In this document: piece after piece, positions 54,901 to 64,000 of the stretch | How the letters are laid out: every line of letters starts with the position of its first letter | Numbering within the stretch: position 1 is the stretch's first letter | Source of the DNA: Costus lasius | Taxonomy: Eukaryota; Streptophyta; Magnoliopsida; Zingiberales; Costaceae | DNA: 64,000 bases | Assembly: GCA_027563935.2 (NCBI GenBank) | Contig: CM050454.1 | Coordinates: forward strand, 73,986,596-74,050,595 | Reading direction: 5' to 3' | Notes under the pieces: model-generated | What the model was told of the DNA's origin: nothing | Database searches by the model: none | The model's input: only the letters and a program-made list of their open reading frames with translations | Translations under genes and position numbers: made by a program

Positions 54901-56654
54901 CAAACTACCTCCATCTGAGCTAAGTCTGGAGCTGAGTCTTCTTGCACTTTAACATGTGCAAGGTATCCTTTGCACCCACTAGCTAGCAACCTGCTGGCAT
55001 GCACAAATGATATCATATGTGGCCCTTGATCAGACACCAGGCCCCTTACCAGCAGATGACTCCCATCATGCAGGTGCAGAGTAATAATCTTCTCAAAGCA
55101 ATCCAATGTAGCGTGGTGAGAAGATAGCCAATCCATGCCTAGGATCAAATCATAATCCTGCATGCCTAGTAGTATCAAATCAACTATAAACTGGTACTGC
55201 TCTACGTGAATAACACAGTCAGGGTAGACTATGTCAGTGGATAAACTATCCCCCAGGGGTGTACATACTGAAACTGTGTAATCTAGTACTCTAGGTGAGA
55301 CAGGTAGTCTAGAAGCAAAGTTAGCAGACACAAAGGACAAATTGGACCCCGGATCAAACAAAATACGAGCTAACTGATCAAAAACATGTAAAGTACCTTC
55401 CACGATGGATCGGGAAGCTCGAGTGTCCTTCTCTGCTATAGCGTAGACTCTGGCCTGGACAGCTGGTCTCTCGGTACCCCGGATCTGCGGCCCATGCGCC
55501 GTGCAATCTTTGATCCTGTGCCCCACTTTTCCGCACTTGAAGCATGCCCCAGACTTCTTGTGGCAGTCCGCCTTCAGGTGACCCTTGGCCCCACAATGGT
55601 AACATACTCTGTCCTCTACCCGAATATCAGTACCCTGCTGCTGTGGCTGAGATGTCTGCTGCGGTCTCTGAGTTCCCTTTCCCTGGTAAGGTCTGTATCG
55701 GCCTCTCTTCTGGTCCTTCCCCTTATGGTATTTCCTACTGCCTCCACCAGTCTGCTGGGAACCCGGTGCCTCAGCTATAGGGGCTACAACTAGGGCCGTC
55801 TCGGCCTGCTCCTCCAGGATGTACTTCTCCGCGGTGCGGGCACGATCCAGCATCTCAGCATAAGTCTCCAAGTGCTGCAATCCTACCTTCTGTCTGATAT
55901 CCCTTCTGAGACCCCTGAGAAATTTCTTAGCTCGTCTATCCTCAGTATTTATCAAGTGTGGAGCATACTTCCCAAGCTTTGAGAACATCAAGTCATATTG
56001 ATCCACCGTCATGTCCCCTTGTTCCAAGTGGATAAACTCCACCTCCCTATCCTCAACCAGGCTGGTGGGGAAGAATTTCTCATTGAACCGGGACAAGAAG
56101 TATTGCCACGTCACCGGTTCAGATTTGTCCACCGCGAGTCTCAGCTCACTTTTCCACCACACATCTGCGTCACCACGCATCATATAAGTGGCCAAACATA
56201 ATCTGTCCTCATCTGAACATCGCATTACTTGGAAGATCTTCTCCAAGCCCAAGAGCCAGTCCTCTGCCGTCCTGTAATCTGGACTCCTATAAAAAGAGCT
56301 AGGGCCCAACCGCTGGAATTCACCCACAAGCAAGGCATAGCGCCTATGGGTGTCCTCCGGTAAGCTAACCCCCGGGCCCGAGTCAGACTCAGACCCCCGC
56401 CCATGCGTCGGTATCTGGGTCTGAGACAAAAGCTGCAGCTGCACTCTGAACTCGCGTTGCTGTTCGCGATTCTGCTGTAACAGCTGCTGCTGCACCTCCT
56501 GGTGCTGGGTCTGCTGCTGCTGCAGCATCTGAGCCTATTGCTGGATTAGTGCGTTCTGTTGCTGCACCATACCAGTCAAAGACTCCATAGCCCGCAGGAA
56601 TTCAGCAGTCTGATCACTGCTGCTAGCACTAGCACTCGACCTGGGGCGCACCAT
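51999..56654 (-). pseudogene. Ty3/gypsy gag-pol polyprotein, one frame with three amber stops
   Basis: From ATG at 56654 a single frame of 1551 codons runs to 51999 and is broken only by TAG at 56537-56535, 54011-54009 and 53525-53523. Order: Gln-rich N-terminus, retrotransposon gag, two zinc knuckles ([28 protein letters not shown]), protease ([16 protein letters not shown] where DSG or DTG is expected), RT ([30 protein letters not shown]), RNase H ([14 protein letters not shown]), integrase with an H-H-C-C domain (HPGVTKMYQDL, CLTCQTVK) and the catalytic core (SMDFVCGLP, SDRDSRFLSRFW). It ends in a chromodomain-like tail (RNKTVPLVKVIWGNQ, EEATWE). Protease before RT before integrase, with this tail, places it among chromoviruses, most like Tekay/Del (family knowledge). 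Neighbouring residues suggest the stops replaced Gln, Trp and Gln codons. Confidence 0.93.
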
Positions 56655-56782
56655 ACTGGCTCCTAAAATACACACAAATCAAATTTACAATCAAGTCAGT
56701 TCTCAAACAAGTTTCCTAGCTGTCTAGCAATACACAAGCAAGGTTTTCCAACCCCCATACAGCTATCATTAGCTAGTTCATC

Positions 56783-56794
56783 GCTCTGATACCA
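56783..56794 (-). other. Primer-binding site of the gypsy element, tRNA-iMet type
   Basis: On the minus strand this reads TGGTATCAGAGC, three bases after the 5' LTR end at 56798. It is the usual primer site for Tekay/Del-type elements. Confidence 0.93.
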
Positions 56795-56797
56795 TTC

Positions 56798-59399
56798 TGT
56801 AACATCCCCTCGGAATAAACCCCAATCATAGACAGAAACCGCGGAAGATAGGGAACGTTACACACAAAAGAACAAGACAGATGCTAGGGAATGATAGCTT
56901 ACGGAAAATGATTCGGAAAATTTCGGCAGCATGTCCCCAGAAAACTAAGGAAATTCCTGTACATGCTCCATAAACACAAACTGAAACATACCAGTTCGAA
57001 ATCAAAATTCTTAATCCTTATCACAACATCAAAACGATAAATCACAATAATCAAATAACACTGAACAAAACAGAATTCACCGAAAACAGGCTTAAGCCCT
57101 CGGTTTAACAATCGTATCAAAATCAAATGCCAACCCGGCAACAATATCACAATAGTCGAAAACTAACAGCCACATCCGGCTAACATGTCAATGAATAAAA
57201 TCATAAAAACCTCGGCCACATCCGGCCCTCTAAATAGCACAGGCTCGCAGGCCCCAAAATATCAAGTCAGAAAACTAAACATCCTCTCACGCTGTAGGCT
57301 CCTGTCCTGCATCTGGAAATATCGTGGAATGAGCTACACGGCTCAGTGAGTAGATAGTCTCGTTCGACCATCCACTAATATACAATCAAAAATAGATGCA
57401 GATATCTTTTCCAAGCTTTTAACGGAATAAGTCAAAGTATGATACATAAGAAAACCGATAACCATAAATCACAATCATGATCAGAAAACAAAACACCCAC
57501 AATCTCGGGCAACCAGACACAAAACAGCCTATCCGGCTAACAGACTAAGGATCACACAACTAATGTCCGGTGATTCAGAATTGACCCCAAGGGTCCAACC
57601 CGGCCCTCGTCAAGGCACTGAGAGTAACTTGCAACAAACAATGGTGAGGCGTAGATTCAAGAGGTGGCCCCCGCCAGGTCACGACGTGGCACTTTGCTCT
57701 ACGACACTCAACCGCACCCCCTTACCGGGAACACAAACAGAACAGAACGGAAGGTGAATGAATTCAAGAGGTGGCCCCCGTCTGACCAAGACGTGGCATT
57801 TTGTTTCAAACACCCAACTCTCAAAAGGTTTATCACTTGGACAAAAATACCCTTAACACCAACCGGAAACCTGAACCTCTAACCTGGTCACTAGACTCTA
57901 GAACAGTCCCTCCATTACCGGAAACAAATCGGAATAGGTTGGGTGGATTCTCCAACCCCAAATCAGAATGACTGTTCACTGAGTGCTCTAGTTGGCCCTT
58001 AGGTTCAGTCCACTCAAGTCTAGGACCCTTATCGAGTGCATACAACACAATCATTGTCTCGAACATCACATCAATCAAGTTCAGAAAAGGTCCTTAAATT
58101 TCATGCAAACATGGTTTAACCTTTTCTAAGTTATCATCCAAGGTTATCAATTAATATTTCACATCAATGCTTCCTACATACACCATCCAACTAAAAATAC
58201 ATATTAATACCGAAAATTCACCAAATTTCATCCGCAGATAACATAAATACAAGAAATCACAAAATCATAGTTTTCTCCTAGTTCTTATAACAAAAGACAG
58301 AAATGCCCCTAGTTCAAAATTTAAGTCATGCAGGAAAACTTATCCAAAAATTTCGTAAAAATAGTCACTACATCCCTCATGATCATTAGATTCGTAATTT
58401 CAAGTTTTCCCCCAATTTAACTAGAAAATTTACCGAATTACCCCTAGGTCAATTTCAGTCAACAGAAATTATTATTTCCAAAAATTCCCCAAAAATAACG
58501 GTAGAGTCCTCATATACCTAATTTCATGAAAATTAGGTTTGCCCCAATTTTTACCCACACATTTGAGAGCAATTTCATGAAGAAGGGGCGAAATTCTCAA
58601 TTAAGCCCTAATCTTCATATAATTGAATGTTTAAAGCCACATACATGTTTAATCAAAGTCTAATTGATGATTAGGAGTCTTAGAGATGAAAAGCCATAAT
58701 TTTTATGCAAACTAGGGTTTCGAAATTTAGGGAAAAACAAAGGAACGTGTACAACTTGAAATCAAGAGTTCATGTCATCTTTCTAGCATTAAACTTCTCT
58801 AAATCAAGCAACACTTCCAATATGCGTGAACTAGGTGAAAGAGAAGATCCACTCACCTTGATTTCGGTTCTCCCAAGCCACACTTCCCCACGCCTTCCCT
58901 CATGCCACACACGTCGCCGGAAACGCTCAAGGAGTCGCCGGAAGTCGCCTCCACCACCACTCGCCGCCGGCCACAAGAAGAGGAGAAGGGAGAAGAAGGT
59001 AAGCCGCCCCTTCACCCTAAGGAAAATCGTGAGAAAAAGGGAAACGTGTGAACATCGATCCCTCATGATTTTGTTTACCCAACAAGCCTCCCAAGAATCC
59101 AAACCCAATAGCAAGCATAAGTGGAAGATCCAATAACCCTTTAGTATAAGTTATTCTCCACCTCACCCTTATCAAGGGCTCTTACCCTTTTCTAACTGAT
59201 AAACACCACTAGGTTAGTGGTACGCAGCACACACAATCTACGCCTTAAGTTGCAGGTTCGAATCCTCTCCGCGACACATATTTTTACATTGCAGGAAAAA
59301 TACATAAATCAAGACATTATCTCATAAAAAAAATCCACAAAAAAGCTCGATAACCAAAATTTTATTTTCTTACCTGCTATTAAATTTCCGGATCTTACA
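56798..59399 (-). repeat. 5' LTR of the gypsy element
   Basis: The LTR is 2602 bp, about 98.8 percent identical to the 3' LTR by eye. It carries the same 143-codon plus-strand ORF (58705-59136) and tRNA-like cassette. Confidence 0.95.
59210..59275 (+). repeat. tRNA-like cassette in the gypsy 5' LTR
   Basis: The A-box region reads TAGGTTAGTGGT (differing from the other LTR at three places). The B-box GGTTCGAATCC (59255-59265) is unchanged. It is antisense to the element. Confidence 0.5.
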
Positions 59400-59404
59400 C
59401 CCCC

Positions 59405-60097
59405 CCACCCCCAAAATTTTTTATGAGGCCATAATGGGCAGGCCGTGAACACAGTCACGGGCGTGACGGTCTCAATGAGTTCCAGCAAGCAACGCCACGA
59501 CCGTGCGCCCAAGCATGGGCAAGATGGCCAGCCGTGAACATCTCGGCCAAATTAGGTGAACAGATGCACGAGCGTGAATGTGATCATGGGCAGCCCGTGA
59601 TCACCTCGGGACAAATTAGAAATACTAGTGATTTCGGACGCGAATGCGATCACATACGTGAACACCATCACGGCCTGGCCGTCAACGCCTCAGTAAAATC
59701 CAATGCACCAGATCACGGCCGTGAACGCCATCACTGCCAGTCTGTGAACACCACTGAGGACGCAGAATCGCCTTAGAGACCCCGTTTCGACGTATATCGC
59801 TCTCCGTACCATGTGGCTTCACCTAAAGAAGACCCAAAGGAGCCCAACAAGGTGACGATCTGGTGCTCCCAACGTTCAAGTCAACCACCGGACCATTACA
59901 TGGGAGTGATTATCCCGCTCTCAGTCCACATTGAGATTCTCCAACCCATGGGCCTCCTAACTCGACCCACCGAAGGCCCAGCTCAATACGGATACCACAA
60001 CCATCTGAACAATATAGCACAAGAGCAAGCCTCCACCGTGATGAACCAGCCTACAATCTCAAAATTCTACTGCTTTGTCGTAGCTTACTCCGAACTC
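59405..60097. repeat. Degenerate palindromic repeat region
   Basis: From 59440 to 59770 the sequence repeats words of the type CACGGCCGTGAAC and CCCGTGATCAC, roughly every 65-80 bp. The clearest pair is the blocks ending CAAATTAG at about 59532 and 59597. An 80-codon open frame through it (59534-59776) shows the repeat as RECDHGQP and RERHHCQS-like blocks, which reflects the DNA repeat and not a known protein. From 59800 to 60097 I see nothing recognisable. Confidence 0.5.
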
Positions 60098-60376
60098 TGT
60101 TGGAAAACCTCGGGGATTTTAAAATTTTAATACAACTATAGCAGAAGCAAATCCCCGAAACAGGCCGGTCCCAAAAACCCAATAGATCGATGCTTGCGAG
60201 GGGGTCAACACAATGTAGGGAGAAAGTACCTTAGAGCAAGATAGAGCGATGCCGATGTTGGTGCCGAAGCGTGCGCCCTCTGCAGTCTCACACACAATGG
60301 ATCCTCAAGTCCTCTTCTTCCACGCCCGGTGGTAGCCTTGAGAAGAAGATCCAAGCCTTAGAGAGTCCTTCACTTC
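60098..60376 (-). repeat. Family 3 copia LTR fragment
   Basis: It starts TGTTGGAAAACC at 60098 and is homologous by eye to 13448-13740: the same order of blocks around TCCGGTCCCA, the TAGCCT block and AAGCCTTAG..TCCTTCACTTC. It is cut at 60376 by the LTR of another element. Confidence 0.65.
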
Positions 60377-62152
60377 TGATGGGGGTAGAAACCACCAGCC
60401 ACGAAGATACAAATGGAGTCTACAAGTACCATAGACGAAGACTCGAAGGTCCACGAAGAAGCTAGCAAGCTCAATCAATAAAGCTAGATCAATAACTGAA
60501 CAGGACTATTTCAACTAGTCAATAAAGTCAAGACGCTCAAGCTAACAACGTTTAATGGAGCTGCCACATATTTTCAAGCTATTCAACAAAGAAATATGAC
60601 CTACATCCACGCCAACCTATGAAGCTGCATGTTAGGCCCAAATATCTTCAATGACAAGCAAAGCCCAACTTCAACGTTGATCCTTGCCACGCACACCTGG
60701 AGCCAAACATGGAACTCTCCAACGTCTCTTTGCACAACGCTCATCTCCAACGCTGGAACGATACGATGCTCACTTGCAGCCAACAATGGAAACATCCAAC
60801 GTCTCTCTACTGCAGAAGATAGAAACTCCAACGTTCACATACAACGTCTGCCAAAGCTTCCCCTATATGTATCTCTCGCTTGCATCCTTGTAATGGCATA
60901 TTAGAATTTGTTGAATGAAATAGTTTCTTCATCCATGGAATTGGATGTCTCCTTTCTCCTCTAAGGCGCTTGTGTCGCCTACCCTTCTCTTCTCCTCCTT
61001 CTAGGGCTGAGCCCCTCCCTCTTCCTCTCTTCTCTAATCTTCTCTTCGCCCTCTAATTCTCTCTGTTTCGCTGCAAACACCCGCACACTTCAACAGCAAC
61101 CCAGTTTTTTTTACTGAAATTTTGAGTGCCGCCGCCGACGATCCAGCCGTCTGATCTCCCCAAAACGTCAGCCACCACGCCTCCTTCCCGTGAATAACCT
61201 TCCGCCTCTGGCATCCGTCCATCCACCGCAGCGATCGCCGGAATCGAAACACAGATGTGTTCCCCTATTTTCGCCCAGTTTCCGCCATAGTTCCGCCTTT
61301 CACCGTCGTCCTCCTCCGACCGGCCACCGTCCTCCCTGAAACTCCGTCCACCTCTCTATCATCATCACAACAATCTCCAATCGTAGTAGGTTTTGATTTG
61401 GTGCATCACCGGAGGACTGCCGGCGACCTCTGCTCAAATCGCTACTCCCCTGTTTTGCTGAACAGCGCGTCTCCGCCTTCCGACGCCGTCCTCCTCCCAC
61501 CTACTATCGCCCGCCTCCAAACTCCGACCACCACTTGGCCCTCAACAGAATGAACTCCAGTCGTAACAAATCCTCCGGTCGTACACCACCAGACGAACGT
61601 CGACTTCCGCCCCTTACGCAACTTCCCCTGTTCCTCCAGATTTCCCCGTGTCTGCTGCTTCAAATTCTATTTTCTAATGATACTAATCTGACTAAGCTTC
61701 TTTTCGCAGGAATATTGAGCATTCGGTGGAGCACAAATTTGTAAGCTTGGCACGGTCAAGAAGATTGCATCTTCCTCTATCTCTCGGGTCAGATGGTTTC
61801 ATTCCGGATGCAACGAGTGATCCTAGAAGGCATTGCAACAATTGCTATGTGATAATTTTCTGTGCTGTGTTAAATTTCTTGATCTGACTAGCTGTTTGAT
61901 TGTAGATGCCCTACATTCTAGAAAGTTCTCCATACTCTAGTTTTTACATGATTCATAGAACTAGTTTAATTCTACAATGTGGTTTAATCAGTTTGAATTT
62001 TGAACATATGGATTTTTCTAAGGTATAACAATTTATCATAACTAATTAACTTGTTGCCTGGATTTCTGGCTATTTTCTGAGCTTGATCTTTATTTTTAGA
62101 TTTTAATTACTTTTTTTCTACTTTGCTCATCACGTGTCTCCACCCCACATCA
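60377..62152 (+). repeat. 5' LTR of a gypsy-type element
   Basis: This 1776 bp segment starts TGATGGGGGTAG and ends CCCCACATCA, so its ends form an imperfect inverted repeat, and an initiator-Met primer site follows at once. It includes a repeated CCAACGTCTC-type motif (60540-60860) and a GC-rich stretch (61130-61640) with overlapping open frames. The 3' partner lies beyond the window, so the left edge is inferred from the break in the family 3 LTR. Confidence 0.7.
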
Positions 62153-62155
62153 GTT

Positions 62156-62167
62156 TGGTATCAGAGC
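62156..62167 (+). other. Primer-binding site, tRNA-iMet type
   Basis: TGGTATCAGAGC lies three bases after the LTR end CATCA. Confidence 0.92.
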
Positions 62168-63318
62168 AAGTTAAGTGGTCAACTCTTGTCTGTCCACATC
62201 GATCCTTAACTTTGCTCTTTGTTTTTAAAGTTCCATATTTATGATTTTCTAATCATTGAACTTAATATTCTGATATTTTTGTGGGGACAAATCAGCATCT
62301 CTAATTTGAAAATTTGTTGCTTTCACTTGTTGAATGGTTGGAACAACAAAGTTAATTGCTGCACCGTTCATGACTGAATTTACAAGTAAACTCTGAACTT
62401 CTGTGCTTGATGTTTTAGTGAAACTTTTCTGATTTTAGCAGTGCAGAATTTCATTATTGTGCCAATTCAAACATGGCCACAAATGATGAAAGTTTATCAA
62501 ATTCAGTTCAGGACAGCATACTTAATTGCCACACCTAACTGCGTTTGCAACCAAAATTCTGCAAACCATATTCTGCAAGCAATCTGATTTTGATCACCTT
62601 GACATTCTCATTGATTTTCAGCCACTCCAGCAACACAGATCCTTGTAAACCTCAGTTTAGGACAGCAAACCAAATTGCTGCATCTTCCCTCATTGAGTTT
62701 GCAAAGTTTCTCATCAACGCAGCAAACTACTGCACTTGTTTGCTCAAGTTCTGATCATCCATTCCATAATCAGCACAAAACTGCGTCTGAACTTTTGAAT
62801 TTTCAGCACCAACAAATTTTGAACATTTCCTCCTTCTTGCTGCACTTAACCTGCATCAAATTGCAGCCACTACCTAAATTAGTTTTCAACACCTACATGT
62901 GCTGCAGTTTTCTTGAAATTGCCTCTGAGTTACTGCTTTCTACGCTGAATTCTGCACTTTATTTCTGAATTTTTAAAATCTGGTTTTTTAGCCTTCTGAA
63001 TTTGAAGTTTTCAGCTTGCTTGCTGCACTTAATTTCTGTCAAACTGCAGCTTGGATAACACCAACATATTTCTGTTTACAACATCCATAAGTGCTGCATT
63101 GATTATAACTATAAATTCTGCACTTGAATGCTGAATTTTCCAACCTGTTTTCAGCCTAGTTTCTGTTCTTAATCAAATTGCAATCTTCAACGAGCATACT
63201 TTCTGCACATCCATATGCTGAAATTGATTTGAATTGACGCTGATATACTATTTTCTACCTGCTGAAATAGTATTCCTGCACTGCACTTAAACAATAGTCA
63301 TTTCTAGCATTAATTTTC
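62168..63318 (+). other. Non-coding leader rich in CTGCA
   Basis: About 1.15 kb between the primer site and the first protein-like frame. No gag is recognisable. CTGCA or TGCAG words recur about twenty times between 62330 and 63300 in contexts such as TTGCTGCACTTAA and AATTCTGCACTT, suggesting expansion of a short repeat. Confidence 0.5.
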
Positions 63319-64000
63319 TTGTTTATCATCATGCGTTATTTCACACAAAGGGAAGTTATAGCTAGAACAGAACTAATAACTGTTAGGGAACGAAAGGCTC
63401 TTACACTTAGTTTTACAACATTTAAATATAGGGTTCTTACTCATAGGCCTAGTTGTTTCACAACATACACTTTGTGCAATGGCTATAATAGTAAAACTAT
63501 TATTGATCATCAAGTCAAGTTTAATGTTATATCTCCCAAAGTCATTGAGCAATTTGGCCTCACCATACAGAAACATGATTATCCATATGTCATAACTTGG
63601 GAAGACTATACTAAAACTTTAGTTGACTTTCGATGCTTAGTTCCCATTATGTTGGACAATATCAAAACCAAAATTTGGTGTGATGTGATGGGTTTAGAAG
63701 GTTTTGACATTTTATTTGGAGATGAATTCGCATTATTTTCATGGATATTATTATAGCAAACCTTGGTGTTATAGTTTTATTCAAAATGGTTTGCAACACA
63801 TAATCTACCCTATAAACAAAGAACCAATGCATGTTAAACCCGTTACTTCTAGTGACATGTTGCATAAACCAATTGGTGAACTTCAACAAAGGCTAAAGTT
63901 TCAAGAACAAACTTTGGAGCCTACCATAGAAACTAAAACAAGCCCAGATGAGACATGTGAAACTCAAGAGACAAATCATGTTGAACCAAACCTTGAGGTA
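63319..64000 (+). pseudogene. Gypsy-type aspartic protease/pol start, frameshifted and cut by window edge
   Basis: The frame 63319-63756 encodes a retropepsin-like region: VKFNVISPKVIEQFGL after the expected active-site position, then WCDVMGLEGFDILFGDEF, equivalent to the LLGRPW block of plant gypsy proteases. Where D-S/T-G is expected the sequence reads IIDHQ, so the catalytic motif is degenerate. At about 63740 a frameshift moves the reading to another frame (HGYYYSKPWCYSF..NKEPMHVKP..), which is open to the window end. Gag is missing upstream. Confidence 0.65.

Larger units (their letters stand above)
49367..59399 (-). mobile_element. Chromovirus-like Ty3/gypsy retrotransposon, nearly complete
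   Basis: This is a 10,033 bp element on the minus strand with LTRs at 56798-59399 (5') and 49367-51969 (3'), an initiator-Met primer site, a single gag-pol frame and a polypurine tract. It is flanked by CCCCC on both sides (49362-49366 and 59400-59404), consistent with a 5 bp target duplication inside a C-rich tract. The LTRs differ by about 31 substitutions and one indel over 2.6 kb (by eye). The polyprotein has three amber stops, so this copy is probably non-autonomous. Confidence 0.93.

Noticed and set aside
51275..59136. Identical-length 143-codon ORFs at 51275-51706 and 58705-59136.
   Set aside because: They are the same LTR sequence present twice, Arg/Ser-rich and without a known domain. 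Conservation follows from the young age of the LTRs.
59534..59776. An 80-codon His/Arg-rich repetitive ORF.
   Set aside because: Its repeats mirror the palindromic DNA repeat. It is best seen as repeat DNA read as protein.
1..64000. CRISPR arrays, bacterial operons, rRNA genes or riboswitches.
   Set aside because: Nothing of this kind was seen. The window is plant nuclear DNA, and the repeats are LTRs or degenerate tandem arrays.

Overview
The window is plant nuclear DNA, almost certainly from a flowering plant with a repeat-rich genome. The evidence is dense nested LTR retrotransposons of Ty1/copia, Athila-like and chromovirus-like Ty3/gypsy type, plant-style introns, and a single recognisable host gene. 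That gene is a C2-domain ABA-related (CAR/GAP1-like) protein on the minus strand, in three exons (41104-40997, 26313-26218, 25125-24835). The exons give a 164-residue protein, the usual length for the family, with phase-0 GT..AG junctions. Its first intron is about 14.7 kb and is packed with retroelements.

Layout. 1-2440: end of an Athila-like LTR, tRNA-Asp-type primer site and a broken gag. 2440-13049: a 5'-truncated LTR (called family 2) split by a complete young copia element at 3914-13016 (LTR family 1, target duplication TAAAG, one open gag-pol frame). 13050-18420: minus-strand copia wreckage, made of an RNase H piece, a family 3 LTR containing a family 1 solo LTR (14528-16243, duplication ATTAT), and an RT/RNase H remnant. 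18430-19801: a decayed minus-strand gypsy-type LTR. 19802-24834: no gene seen, but there are palindromic tandem repeats and low-complexity tracts. 24835-41104: the CAR-like gene. Its intron 1 holds a decayed copia/family 2 LTR, an Athila-like element inside that, a short-LTR gag-only remnant inside that, and a family 2 solo LTR (34411-36183, duplication GTTGA) innermost. 41880-47600: an Athila-like LTR with a family 1 solo LTR in it (43069-44753, duplication AGCAC), abutting a minus-strand Athila-like gag-pol remnant. 47602-49290: a family 2 LTR fragment. 49367-59399: a nearly complete minus-strand chromovirus-like gypsy element whose single polyprotein frame has three amber stops. 59405-60376: palindromic repeats and a family 3 LTR fragment. 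60377-64000: the 5' end of another gypsy-type element, with LTR, initiator-Met primer site, long noncoding leader and a degenerate protease, cut by the window edge.

Most notable inference. The complete copia element has no ATG at the start of its gag-pol frame. The frame opens at a good 3' splice site (7411-7412, with a CTGAC branch-like site). A mini-exon ATG GCT ATG followed by GT lies in the LTR at 5452-5460 and is kept in all four family 1 LTRs here. Splicing across about 1.95 kb of U5, primer site and leader would start translation inside the LTR, in frame. Other recurring themes are tRNA-like A-box/B-box cassettes embedded in LTRs and a copia leader, and short palindromes repeated about every 60-70 bp.
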